The position numbers were made by a program, and so were the translations under genes. From contig NZ_JAGSYD010000001.1 in the NCBI RefSeq assembly GCF_025685575.1, positions 313,852 through 377,851 on the forward strand: DNA of 64,000 nucleotides, given 5' to 3'. Source of the stretch: Granulicella cerasi. Its GTDB lineage: Bacteria > Acidobacteriota > Terriglobia > Terriglobales > Acidobacteriaceae. Positions 48,331 through 56,858 of the stretch are shown here, in pieces; position 1 is the stretch's first letter, and each line of letters starts with the position of its first letter. The notes under the pieces were generated by a model. The model was given only the letters and a program-made list of their open reading frames with translations, did no database searches and was not told the origin of the DNA.

Positions 48331-48933
48331 GTGGCGAACCTGACCGAAACTCGTATGCGCGAGCTGCTGGCTCCGTTCGTGGGCGACTTCTCCGTACCGG
48401 ATGATCTCTATTCTCAGCTCGGAAAGTATCTCGACCTGCTGGTGCTTTGGAATGGCCGAACGAACCTGACTGCGGTGCGTGAACCCGAGGAAATGGTGAC
48501 GCGGCACTTCGGCGAGAGCATCTTCGCGGCTCGTCAGGCGGCAAAGCTGCTGCAGGCCGGAGATCCCGTGCTGGATTTCGGCTCAGGCGGAGGCTTCCCG
48601 GGTGTTCCGCTGCAACTGGCCCTGCCCTCTGTGCGCGTGACGCTGGGTGAAAGCCAGAACAAGAAGGCGACGTTCCTGCGGGAAGTTGTGCGAACACTAG
48701 GTCTGAAGCAGACTGCAGTACACGCTGGCCGGGTCGAGGCTATGCCGGCAGCGCAGATGTTCCGAATGGTGACCATGCGCGCAGTGGATGATCCGCAGCT
48801 GGCCGCGGAAGCAGCGCGCACGCGGGTGGCAGCGGGGGGATGGCTGCTGTCGCTGCATGGGGGAGAGCCGAGCGAAGGATCGGCGGCTATTCCAGGGAGT
48901 GAACGGCGATACGTGAGCGTGGAGCAGGTTTAG
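48331..48933 (+). CDS. rsmG: 16S rRNA (guanine-527-N7)-methyltransferase RsmG
   Basis: Modifies G527 of 16S rRNA. 200 aa. SAM-binding VLDFGSGGGFPGVPLQL, then ESQNKKATFLREV and MRAVDDPQ. GTG start two bases after the previous stop. It is followed by the parS cluster and parA-parB, an order typical of origin regions. Confidence 0.92.
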   Translation: MANLTETRMRELLAPFVGDFSVPDDLYSQLGKYLDLLVLWNGRTNLTAVREPEEMVTRHFGESIFAARQAAKLLQAGDPVLDFGSGGGFPGVPLQLALPSVRVTLGESQNKKATFLREVVRTLGLKQTAVHAGRVEAMPAAQMFRMVTMRAVDDPQLAAEAARTRVAAGGWLLSLHGGEPSEGSAAIPGSERRYVSVEQV

Positions 48934-48949
48934 CGTTCCACGTGGAACA
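48934..48949. promoter_or_regulatory. parS site 1
   Basis: CGTTCCACGTGGAACA: one mismatch from the perfect palindrome TGTTCCACGTGGAACA. It begins at the rsmG stop codon. Confidence 0.88.
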
Positions 48950-48971
48950 CGAGGGTTTGGCTTGCAGCGGA

Positions 48972-48987
48972 TGTTCCACGTGGAACA
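48972..48987. promoter_or_regulatory. parS site 2
   Basis: TGTTCCACGTGGAACA, perfect 16-bp palindrome, a close variant of the classical ParB-binding parS sequence. Confidence 0.92.
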
Positions 48988-49007
48988 TCCGCTTTGTCGT
49001 TAAACCC

Positions 49008-49023
49008 GGCTCCACGTGGAATG
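49008..49023. promoter_or_regulatory. parS site 3, degenerate
   Basis: Only the core TCCACGTGGA (49011-49020) is kept; flanks differ. It probably binds ParB weakly, if at all. Confidence 0.5.
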
Positions 49024-49086
49024 AGTAGTCCTAGACACGACGGTCCTACTGCAGCCCTCCGCGGCTTGCCCCGCTTCAAGCGCTCA

Positions 49087-49102
49087 TGTTCCACGTGGAA
49101 CA
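49087..49102. promoter_or_regulatory. parS site 4
   Basis: TGTTCCACGTGGAACA, perfect palindrome. Confidence 0.92.
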
Positions 49103-49137
49103 CTTCCACACTTATCCTCGACACTTCTTCTGGACTT

Positions 49138-49153
49138 TGTTCCACGTGGAACA
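49138..49153. promoter_or_regulatory. parS site 5
   Basis: TGTTCCACGTGGAACA, perfect palindrome, 53 bases before the chosen parA start; its last base begins an alternative parA ATG (49153). Confidence 0.92.
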
Positions 49154-49206
49154 TGAGTTCACAACAGTCCACAGCACCCCTTGCTGCTAGTCTGACTGGG
49201 CACGCC

Positions 49207-50148
49207 ATGTCAGAAACTACTGCTACCCCCGCAAAACCGAGTCTTCCGCGCGTTATTGCCGTCGTGAACCAGAAAGGCGGCGTGGGCAAAACGACCACGG
49301 CGATCAACCTTTCCACGGCGCTGGCGCAAGAAGGCTACAAGACGTTGCTCATCGACGTCGACCCTCAGGCGAACACAACCGGCGGCCTTGGCTTTGGGCG
49401 TGACGACGAGCGTCTGAGCGTCTACGACATCTTGCTTGGCAACTCTACCATCGCGGAAACAGCGCTCCCGTCGGAGATCGAGAACCTGTGGCTGGTGCCG
49501 GGCACAAAGAACATGATCGGCGCAAACATTGAACTGGTCGGCGCAGAAAAGCGCGAGTTCAAGCTGCGCGAGGCGTTGGAGCCCGTGCGAGCCGAGTATT
49601 CCTTCATTCTGCTCGACTGCCCGCCCGCCCTCGACCTGCTGACGCTGAACGCACTGGTCTCCGCCGATGGCCTGCTGGTGCCCATGCAAGCCGAGTATTT
49701 CGCACTTGAAGGCATTTCCGAGCTGGTCTCGACGCTGGATAAGGTGGCAGCGGCATTCAACCCCGGGCTTGGGCTCGAGGGCGTGCTGCTGACGATGTTT
49801 GACGACCGCACAATCCTCTCGCAGCAGGTACGCGACAATCTGCGTGGCTTCTTCGGGGACAAGCTTTTCGCGACGACGATTCCACGCAACATCCGTCTGG
49901 CGGAAGCGCCGTCCCACGGAAAGCCGGTGTCGCTTTATGACGCGAAGTCGCGCGGGGCGGAGACGTATCGGGAGTTGGCGATCGAGCTGCTGAAGCGCTA
50001 CGGCCTGAAGCCGAAGGCGGCAACTACTCCCCCTCGGAAGCGGTTGATTTTGGATGACATTCCTCCCCCTAAGTTCCTCAGCGACGCCGAGAAGAAGCCA
50101 AAGAAGAAGGGCTTCTGGGGTTTTGGCGGAGCGAAGGAAGAAGAATAA
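49207..50148 (+). CDS. parA: Chromosome partitioning ATPase ParA (Soj)
   Basis: Deviant Walker ATPase driving chromosome segregation with ParB-parS. VNQKGGVGKTTTAINL is the signature P-loop; LLIDVDPQANTTGGL and LLDCPPALDLLTLNAL follow. 313 aa from ATG 49207, with a basic C-terminal extension (PKKKGFWGFGG). The frame is open to 48994, but those codons translate parS palindromes and are rejected as coding; ATG 49153 remains possible. Followed by parB. Confidence 0.93.
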   Translation: MSETTATPAKPSLPRVIAVVNQKGGVGKTTTAINLSTALAQEGYKTLLIDVDPQANTTGGLGFGRDDERLSVYDILLGNSTIAETALPSEIENLWLVPGTKNMIGANIELVGAEKREFKLREALEPVRAEYSFILLDCPPALDLLTLNALVSADGLLVPMQAEYFALEGISELVSTLDKVAAAFNPGLGLEGVLLTMFDDRTILSQQVRDNLRGFFGDKLFATTIPRNIRLAEAPSHGKPVSLYDAKSRGAETYRELAIELLKRYGLKPKAATTPPRKRLILDDIPPPKFLSDAEKKPKKKGFWGFGGAKEEE

Positions 50149-50259
50149 GCTCCGATAGCTTTTGCAGCAATCGAAGGAGGAAGATTCCTTCGGAGATCAC
50201 AAACAGGCAAGACCTTGCCGCATTGAAGTGCGGCATCCAGATGGTTACGGGAATCAACT

Positions 50260-51204
50260 ATGTCAACAGCAGACAAGAAGCGCGGCCTGGGTCGCGGACT
50301 GGAATCACTTCTGCCAGGGCGTCCGACGCCTTCGGTCCCCTCTTCGGTAGTCACGACGGCGAAGGCCGAGCCAGAAGCCGCACCGAAAGCCGAGATCACC
50401 GGCAAACCGCTGGAGATCGCTGTCGAGCTGATCGACCGCAATCCGTTCCAGACGCGTACGCAGTTTGACGAAGAGAAGCTGGACGAGTTGGCGAAGTCGA
50501 TCACGGCCTCGGGCGTGGTGCAGCCGATCGTCGTGCGCCTGAGCGACAAGCACAAGGAAGATGGCCGCTATGTACTGATCACCGGCGAACGTCGCTGGTT
50601 GGCCTCTAAGAAGGCCGGCAAGGCCACCGTGCCCGCGATGGTGCGCGAGGTTTCGAACGTGCAGGCGATGGAAATGACCATCGTCGAAAACCTGCAGCGC
50701 GCGGACCTGAACCCGATGGAGCAGGCCCATGCCTATGCGCGCCTTAGCCGCGAGTTCCACATGACGCAGGAGCAGATGGCCGAGCGCACGGGACAGAGCC
50801 GCGCGTCGGTCGCAAACTTCCTTCGCCTGCTGAAGCTGCCGCAGGCCGTACAGATGCTGGTGGAGGCAGGCTCGCTCACCTTCGGCCACGCACGTGCGTT
50901 GCTCGCGCTGGAGAATGCAGAGGCGATCGAGAAGGCCGCGAGCAAGGTCATGGCGCTGAACCTCAGCGTGCGCTCGACCGAGTCGATGGTTCAGGGGATC
51001 ATCCATCCCGAACTGAAGCCGGAGAAGGAAGAAAAGCCTAAGCAGCCGGTGGACCCCAATGTTCGCGACGCGCAGGACCAGTTGCGCCGCTCGCTCGGCC
51101 TGCGCGTGCAGATAGAGGACAAGAACGGCAAGGGCCGCGTCATCATCGAGTACACAGGCGTGGACGACTTCGACGCCATCCTCTCTGCGCTGGGCAACAA
51201 GTAA
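50260..51204 (+). CDS. parB: Chromosome partitioning protein ParB
   Basis: CTP-dependent clamp that loads at parS. 314 aa: N-terminal ParA-activating patch GLGRGLESLLPG, CTP-binding domain with GERRW and TIVENLQRADLNPMEQA, HTH MTQEQMAERTGQSRASVANFL, and a C-terminal dimerisation domain. It follows parA by 111 bases. Its targets are the parS sites at 48934-49153. Confidence 0.95.
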   Translation: MSTADKKRGLGRGLESLLPGRPTPSVPSSVVTTAKAEPEAAPKAEITGKPLEIAVELIDRNPFQTRTQFDEEKLDELAKSITASGVVQPIVVRLSDKHKEDGRYVLITGERRWLASKKAGKATVPAMVREVSNVQAMEMTIVENLQRADLNPMEQAHAYARLSREFHMTQEQMAERTGQSRASVANFLRLLKLPQAVQMLVEAGSLTFGHARALLALENAEAIEKAASKVMALNLSVRSTESMVQGIIHPELKPEKEEKPKQPVDPNVRDAQDQLRRSLGLRVQIEDKNGKGRVIIEYTGVDDFDAILSALGNK

Positions 51205-51212
51205 GGAGACCT

Positions 51213-51935
51213 ATGCGAGCCACGACGATTGAGTACCGCCTGCGTTTCGCGATTCACGCACTGATCTATGTGCTCTGCTTCTGGGCGCCGTGGGCGCAGC
51301 GCGATTCGCTGACAACGAAAACGGCGTGGGTGACGCTGTCGTCGCTGCTCTTCGAGCACCACTGGCTCAGCTTCATGCAGGCCACGGATGTTCTGCTGAT
51401 CGTCGCGATCTTCTTCGCAGCAACGGGCGCATGGTTCCGGCTGTGGGGCTCGGCGTATGTCGGCTCGGATGTGGTGGCGTCACGTGCGATGCACGGGCAG
51501 GCACTACTGGCCGACGGGCCGTATCGCCGCACGCGCAATCCGCTCTATCTGGGTACGCTGCTGTTTACCGTGGGCATCAGCCTGCTGATGCACTGGACCG
51601 GTGCGGCGATCTGCATTGCCTTGATCTGGATCTTTCAGTTCCGCCTGGCGCTTGCGGAGGAGGTCTTCCTCGCTGCCAAGTTTGGCGCCCCCTATGTGGA
51701 GTACAAGCAGCTCGTGCCGCGCTTCCTGCCTGCGCCTTCGCCGCTCATCCCGTCCGCGGGACAGCAGCCGCGCTGGCTGCAGTCGCTGGCGGGAGAGTTC
51801 TACTTCGTCGCAGTAGCTGTGCTGCTGGCGACAGTAGGCTGGAGCTTCAACGCGACGATGCTGGTGCGCGGACTACTGTACTCGCTGGGCGCGTGGTTGA
51901 TCGTGCGTGCCTTCCTGCCGAAGCCGAAGGACTAG
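51213..51935 (+). CDS. Isoprenylcysteine carboxyl methyltransferase-like membrane protein
   Basis: A 240-aa integral membrane protein with about six helices. The ICMT/PEMT-like SAM motif is GPYRRTRNPLYLGTLL, followed by RLALAEEVFLAAKFGAPYVEYK. AAGGAG precedes ATG 51213, 8 bases after parB. The actual substrate in bacteria is unknown; phospholipid or small-molecule methylation are options. Confidence 0.72.
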   Translation: MRATTIEYRLRFAIHALIYVLCFWAPWAQRDSLTTKTAWVTLSSLLFEHHWLSFMQATDVLLIVAIFFAATGAWFRLWGSAYVGSDVVASRAMHGQALLADGPYRRTRNPLYLGTLLFTVGISLLMHWTGAAICIALIWIFQFRLALAEEVFLAAKFGAPYVEYKQLVPRFLPAPSPLIPSAGQQPRWLQSLAGEFYFVAVAVLLATVGWSFNATMLVRGLLYSLGAWLIVRAFLPKPKD

Positions 51936-52017
51936 GGCGCAAGGCTCTTGACGACCGTCGGGCGACTTCGCGCGGCGTGACCGCGGCTGATTTATAAGCT
52001 GAGCCTTCAGCAACAAG

Positions 52018-52052
52018 AAAACGCCGAAGAGCGCAGGGCTCTTCGGCGTTTT
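52018..52052. terminator. Bidirectional terminator
   Basis: AAAACGCCGAAGAGC / GCTCTTCGGCGTTTT, perfect 15 bp with T-run on either strand, between the convergent methyltransferase-like and HU genes. Confidence 0.88.
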
Positions 52053-52086
52053 GATGTTCGCTTGCGCTCGTGAGGAGCGCGGTCCA

Positions 52087-52383
<297 letters not shown>

Positions 52384-52586
52384 TGTGTTGATCTCCTTAC
52401 TTCGAATGTGTTGAGCATGGGCGCTAGCGGCCCATCTCCGCATTTGCGTGGCTGCTGCTTCCTGAGAAAGCATGATCGCCAATGTTTATGCGGGTGCGGA
52501 GTACCGCGCCGAGATTCACTCTCAAGCCACGGCGAAGCTTTGTCAACGGCAATCTTCGGGTTTTCGCGGTTTTCCTGTGGGTTTTT

Positions 52587-52607
52587 CCTGTTTTTCATCA
52601 AAACAGG
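52587..52607 (-). terminator. Weak hairpin after the DUF2461 gene
   Basis: CCTGTTTT (52587-52594) pairs with AAAACAGG (52600-52607), loop TCATC, about 30 bases beyond the DUF2461 stop on the minus strand. The surrounding tract repeats TTTTCCTG. Confidence 0.4.
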
Positions 52608-52637
52608 TGGTTTTCAGGCCAAAATCCACCATTTTCG

Positions 52638-53378
52638 TTAGAAGAAGCGGTTCAACATGGCGCCTGACGACACTTTTCTCTCGCGATCCTGGGGCCTGAA
52701 AATGCTCTCATTCAGGGCTTCAACGACCGGCAAAAGCCGCTCGAACGAGTTTGCGATAAGGCTTGCAAATTTGGGTTCGAGCGCGGTCTCCGCGGGCAGC
52801 ATCGCGATCACTCCCCAGTCTTTCGCGCGGAGCAACTCATCGGCAGGATCGTCCGCTGCAAAGCCTTTGGGCATGCGCGTGAGAATGGGACGATCGACTC
52901 GCGTCAGTTGCAGCTTGTCGTTCTTGCGCGGCTTGATGGCCTGCGCCTCCAGCTTGCGATAGCGCTCATGGTACTCACTCATCCAGGTACGAATTGCGAG
53001 CAATTGCTCACGTTGCGGCATGAACACGCCAGCAGCGATCTCCACCTGCTTCGCGGAAACGTGCATGTAGAAGCCGCCACCGGAGGTCTTATCCATCACC
53101 TGCGGCGACCACCATGCGGCGATGTGATCTTTGTAGGGGCGCTTGTCGTTGGAGAAACGCGTGTCGCGATAGAAGCGGAACATCGCCTTGGCTGCGGGCT
53201 TCACATACGCCGGTGCAAATGCGCTCATGGCGTGGTTGATCTGTTCGATGGTGGCGAGCATGGGTGCCTTCACTTCACTCTCAAAGGTGCTCTTGTTCGC
53301 GGCGAACCATTCGCGATCATTGTGGCGCGCGATGCCGCGAAGGAACTTGAGTGAAGCGGGGGTGAAGTGGTCAGCCAT
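52638..53378 (-). CDS. DUF2461 family protein
   Basis: A 246-aa soluble protein fitting DUF2461: FTPASLKFLRGIARHNDREWFAANK at the N terminus, RFYRDTRFSNDKRPYKDHIAAWW in the middle. Biochemical role unknown for the family. Single gene with its own terminators. Confidence 0.8.
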   Translation of the reverse strand: MADHFTPASLKFLRGIARHNDREWFAANKSTFESEVKAPMLATIEQINHAMSAFAPAYVKPAAKAMFRFYRDTRFSNDKRPYKDHIAAWWSPQVMDKTSGGGFYMHVSAKQVEIAAGVFMPQREQLLAIRTWMSEYHERYRKLEAQAIKPRKNDKLQLTRVDRPILTRMPKGFAADDPADELLRAKDWGVIAMLPAETALEPKFASLIANSFERLLPVVEALNESIFRPQDRERKVSSGAMLNRFF

Positions 53379-53426
53379 GATGCTTCGATGCTATGCGAAG
53401 GCGATGTGATCCGTAGATTCAACGAA

Positions 53427-53454
53427 GAAAGGCCGCCATCGCTGGCGGCCTTTC
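53427..53454. terminator. Terminator after the M28 peptidase gene
   Basis: GAAAGGCCGCCA / TGGCGGCCTTTC, perfect 12-bp stem with loop TCGC, 35 bases beyond the peptidase stop on the minus strand. Confidence 0.8.
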
Positions 53455-53488
53455 TCTTACGACGTAGAACTGACAACTTACAACTGCC

Positions 53489-55291
53489 TTACTTCGACTC
53501 TTCCACTGCGTTGGGGTAGATCCCCTTCAGCGGTGCGCCGAGCTTGGTGTCATCTTCAGGATGCGGAAACGGTTTGCGAGGCATCATCGCTTCGCGCTGG
53601 CTGGTGTTCCAGAGGAAGATCGCTTCGACGATCGCCATCTGCTCGAGGTCCGCCGCGTGCAAGCGATCGACCGTGTCCATGTCCGAATGATGCGTGCGCG
53701 TTTCGTAGTCCATCGGGTCCTGGATGAACTGGAAGCCGGGCAAGCCCACTGCGTCGAAGGAGAGGTGATCGGTGCCGCCGGTGTTGCGCGTCGTCACCGT
53801 GGTGACACCCATGTCCTTCAGCGGAGCGATCCACTGCGCAAAGATCGGCGCGATGGCGAAGTTGCCCTGCGTGTAGATGCCGCGCAACATGCCGGTGCCG
53901 TTGTCGACGTTGTAGTAGGCGTCGAGCTTCTCCCACTCCTTCGTTGTCTGCAGCGGGCCGAAGTTGCGACGCATGAAGCTCGGCGTGCCTGCAGCGTCGG
54001 GTGTAGCGGCCTTGGCGAACTCACCGAAGTGCTGCTTCACGTAGCCAGCCGAGCCGAAGATGCCTTGCTCCTCGCCGGTCCAAAGACCGATGCGGATCGT
54101 ACGCTTCGGCGCAACGCCGAGAGACTTCAGGATGCGCATCGCTTCCATTGCGACGACGGAGCCTGCACCGTTGTCGGTCGCGCCCGTGCCGGATATCCAG
54201 CTATCGAGATGGCCACCGACCATTACGACCTGGTCCTTCAGCCTGGGGTCCGTGCCGGGGATCTCGGCGACGGTGTTGAAGCCATGCTCGTGATCGCCGG
54301 TGAAGCGCGTCTCGATGTTCACCGCTACGTGCACGGCAACGTGGTGCTCATACATGCGTGCGAGGCGATTGTAGTGCTCGATCATCATCACAGCGCAGGG
54401 GATGGTGACCTTGCCTTCCACCTTGTAGCCATCGCGCGAAAGCATGTTGCCGTTGTCGTCGAAGATGACGCCGGTGCCGCCGCCCTTGCCGCCATCGCGG
54501 CTGGGCGTGATGATCGCGAGCACACCTTCTTCGGCCATCATCTTCAGCGCATTCTTGCGAAGCTCTGCGGCCTTCATGCGCTCGGCCATGTACTGCTCAA
54601 AGGTCTGACCATTGATCAGGCGCGGACCGCTATCGCTAGCCTTGAACTCGGTCATCGCCTTCAACTCATCATCGGTGTAGCGGTGAAAGAGCGGCTCGGT
54701 AAGGTCGGGCGTCGTGCGCATCGCGCCGAGCAGAACGATCTTGCCCTTCAGCTTGCCTTTGAACTTGTCGAGGTTCGTGTCCGCGGTGAGCGGCAGGTAA
54801 AAGATGTCGCCATCGACGGTGCCGTTGGTGGAAGGCGACCACGGCAGTGCCTGCATCCACAGCGGCTCAGGATCAGGCGAGGTCATCTGCGCCCAGGTGT
54901 TGAGCTGCTGCCAGCCCATGCCGAACTCGCCCCAGTCCTCGAGATGCGCGTTGCTCAGGCCGATTCCGGTCATCGTGTCCCGCGTCCAGGCGTTAGCTTT
55001 CGCGAGGTTCGGCGAACCGGTGAGACGCGGGCCGATGCCGTCCATCAGCGCGTAGGCAAACTGCATCACCTTGCCGTGCTGCATGCCTTCTGCGCGGATG
55101 CGCGCATACATGTTGAGGTCGATGTTCTCGACCGCAGGCTGCGCGGCGTAGTAGCCACCGGGCTCGGTACCCTTCTCTGCCTTTTGCGCGACCGCGAGTA
55201 CGGGAGCGCACATCGCGGCCAGCGCCAGTGCGGCCACCGCACGACGTCCACGGAACTTCGAATCCAAACAAACCATCAGCGTTGTCCTCAT
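53489..55291 (-). CDS. Secreted M28 family metallopeptidase
   Basis: A 600-aa exported aminopeptidase-like enzyme. The N terminus has a signal peptide ending near PVLAVAQ. A PA-like insert occupies about 140-330. The zinc ligands are visible: VMVGGHLDSW (His, Asp shared), TDNGAGS, WTGEEQG (Glu general base and ligand), NVDNGTG, and a distal His in THHSDMDTVD. Probably degrades peptides in the periplasm or outside. The start could also be ATG 55276. Confidence 0.82.
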   Translation of the reverse strand: MRTTLMVCLDSKFRGRRAVAALALAAMCAPVLAVAQKAEKGTEPGGYYAAQPAVENIDLNMYARIRAEGMQHGKVMQFAYALMDGIGPRLTGSPNLAKANAWTRDTMTGIGLSNAHLEDWGEFGMGWQQLNTWAQMTSPDPEPLWMQALPWSPSTNGTVDGDIFYLPLTADTNLDKFKGKLKGKIVLLGAMRTTPDLTEPLFHRYTDDELKAMTEFKASDSGPRLINGQTFEQYMAERMKAAELRKNALKMMAEEGVLAIITPSRDGGKGGGTGVIFDDNGNMLSRDGYKVEGKVTIPCAVMMIEHYNRLARMYEHHVAVHVAVNIETRFTGDHEHGFNTVAEIPGTDPRLKDQVVMVGGHLDSWISGTGATDNGAGSVVAMEAMRILKSLGVAPKRTIRIGLWTGEEQGIFGSAGYVKQHFGEFAKAATPDAAGTPSFMRRNFGPLQTTKEWEKLDAYYNVDNGTGMLRGIYTQGNFAIAPIFAQWIAPLKDMGVTTVTTRNTGGTDHLSFDAVGLPGFQFIQDPMDYETRTHHSDMDTVDRLHAADLEQMAIVEAIFLWNTSQREAMMPRKPFPHPEDDTKLGAPLKGIYPNAVEESK

Positions 55292-55346
55292 CCTTGAGCT
55301 TGGGGGAGTGTGTATCTGTTGCGCTCAAGGATAACGCTGGATGGGC

Positions 55347-56255
55347 TTACGCGGTGAGGACAATCTTGCCCACGCCGCCCTTCTCTGCCATGGCATGGGC
55401 TTCGGCCGCGTCCGTCATCGGCATCACGCGTTCGATCGGCAACGAGAGCTTGCCATCGCGGATGGCTTCGGCGAAGTGCACGTACGTCTCCGGCGCGGGA
55501 TGCGCCATGATCGCGCAGGTGTTCACCGTGGGATGCAGCGACGCGTTCTTGGGCACGCCAACGATGCTGCCGTAGTTTCCGCCGGCCTTCACCTTGCCGA
55601 TGAGCTTGGTGCCAGCGGCGCCACCCACGGTGTCCGCCACGGCGTCGACAAAGCCTAGCAGCGCTATGCTCTTGTCGTCCTCGAGGTCGATCGCATCCAC
55701 CGCTCCGAGAGCGCGCGCTTCATCGAGGGACTTCTTGCGTACGCCGCCAATCACCTTCACCTCGAGTTCCTTCGCGGTGAATGCAGCGCAACGACCAACG
55801 CTGCCGGTCATGCCCGTAAGCACGATCGCATCGCCCTTCTGTGCCTTTGCGGCGTCGCGAATCAACTGATCACCTGTTGCAGCAACAAGAGGGATCGCAG
55901 CAGCGGTGGTAATGTCCACGCCTTCGGGGATCTTCGCGATCACATCGGCCTTCACCACACACAGCTCGGCGTAGGTCTCCCAGGCCATGCCGAAGACGCG
56001 ATCACCGACAGCGAAGTTCTCGACGCCTTCGCCGAGCTCGCGAATCACGCCGGCGAAGTCGCGACCGAGGATGCCCGGAAACTGTACCGGAAACTTCTCC
56101 GCCGCAGCGCCGGAGCGACGCTTGAAGTCGACTGGGTTCACGCTCGCCGCTTGTACACGAACGAGAATCTCACCCTTACCTGGCTTGGGGTCTTCGGCGT
56201 CTTCCCACTTCAGCAAGCTCGGCTTGCCGTACTCATGCAACAGAACAGCTTTCAT
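55347..56255 (-). CDS. Zinc-independent medium-chain oxidoreductase (quinone reductase type)
   Basis: A 302-aa NADP-dependent enzyme. GroES-like N domain: FPVQFPGILGRDFAGVI, then a Rossmann part with VLTGMTGSVGRCAAF. No zinc-ligand cysteines are seen, as in zeta-crystallin-like reductases. Substrate unknown. It starts 21 bases after the stop of the upstream SRPBCC gene, so the two are probably co-transcribed. Confidence 0.8.
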   Translation of the reverse strand: MKAVLLHEYGKPSLLKWEDAEDPKPGKGEILVRVQAASVNPVDFKRRSGAAAEKFPVQFPGILGRDFAGVIRELGEGVENFAVGDRVFGMAWETYAELCVVKADVIAKIPEGVDITTAAAIPLVAATGDQLIRDAAKAQKGDAIVLTGMTGSVGRCAAFTAKELEVKVIGGVRKKSLDEARALGAVDAIDLEDDKSIALLGFVDAVADTVGGAAGTKLIGKVKAGGNYGSIVGVPKNASLHPTVNTCAIMAHPAPETYVHFAEAIRDGKLSLPIERVMPMTDAAEAHAMAEKGGVGKIVLTA

Positions 56256-56276
56256 GCTGGATGAGATGCTTGCGGC

Positions 56277-56768
56277 TTAGCCAGCGATGTACTCGCGCCA
56301 GCCTTCACCTTCCGCAAGCTGCTTGAGCAACGCGAAACGCGTCCAGAGTAAGCGTCGAATGTAGGGCGCAAGCAGAAAGCGTTCAGCGAGCTTGCTGCCC
56401 ATCCACCATGCGAGCGAGAAGTGCACGCGGTCTTCGAGCACCGTGCTGGCTTCGCGTTTGTGCTGCGTAAAGAAGTGATCGTGATGGAAGTGTGCGAAGC
56501 GGCCCTGCGCCTGTGAGTCTTGAAAGAACGCCTTCATCCAGTCGCCGCTGGGGTGCGGCGCTTTGTACCCGGTGATCAGCGTGTGATGCTCAGTGGGCAT
56601 ACCGAACTTCCATCCACGCCAATGCACGCGGCTGTTGGCGACGATGGACTCAGGCGCATCGACGGGCTTCATGCCCAGCGTGAGTTGCACGATGGCCACA
56701 TTGGTCGAGAGCGCGAAGACGCGCTCGATCGGGGCTTGAATCATGATGGTGTCGCGAATCTCAAACAT
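56277..56768 (-). CDS. SRPBCC-fold (START-like) protein
   Basis: A 163-aa soluble protein of the polyketide-cyclase/START-like fold: IMIQAPIERVFALSTNV at the N terminus, GYKAPHPSGDWMKAFFQDSQ in the middle. Probably binds a small hydrophobic molecule. It is similar to the protein at 57972-58484 (GY-x-(S/A)-P, FQDS, F-x-HDH). Upstream partner of the oxidoreductase gene. Confidence 0.65.
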   Translation of the reverse strand: MFEIRDTIMIQAPIERVFALSTNVAIVQLTLGMKPVDAPESIVANSRVHWRGWKFGMPTEHHTLITGYKAPHPSGDWMKAFFQDSQAQGRFAHFHHDHFFTQHKREASTVLEDRVHFSLAWWMGSKLAERFLLAPYIRRLLWTRFALLKQLAEGEGWREYIAG

Positions 56769-56858
56769 GACACTTCATTGGATGCACACGATGACACTGA
56801 TGCACGATGCGACAAGCCTCTGCGGTGCATATCGCATCACAAAGCCCAAGGAGTTTTT

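Noticed and set aside
48994..49206. N-terminal extension of ParA
   Set aside because: The codons translate the parS palindromes; conserved ParA sequence starts after 49207.
52550..52620. Repeated TTTTCCTG tract as a regulatory array
   Set aside because: Only two or three imperfect copies; more simply explained as a weak hairpin region after the DUF2461 gene.
56520..56858. Upstream extension of the royal-jelly-like protein
   Set aside because: It runs antisense over the SRPBCC gene; AAGGAG and a signal peptide support ATG 56859.
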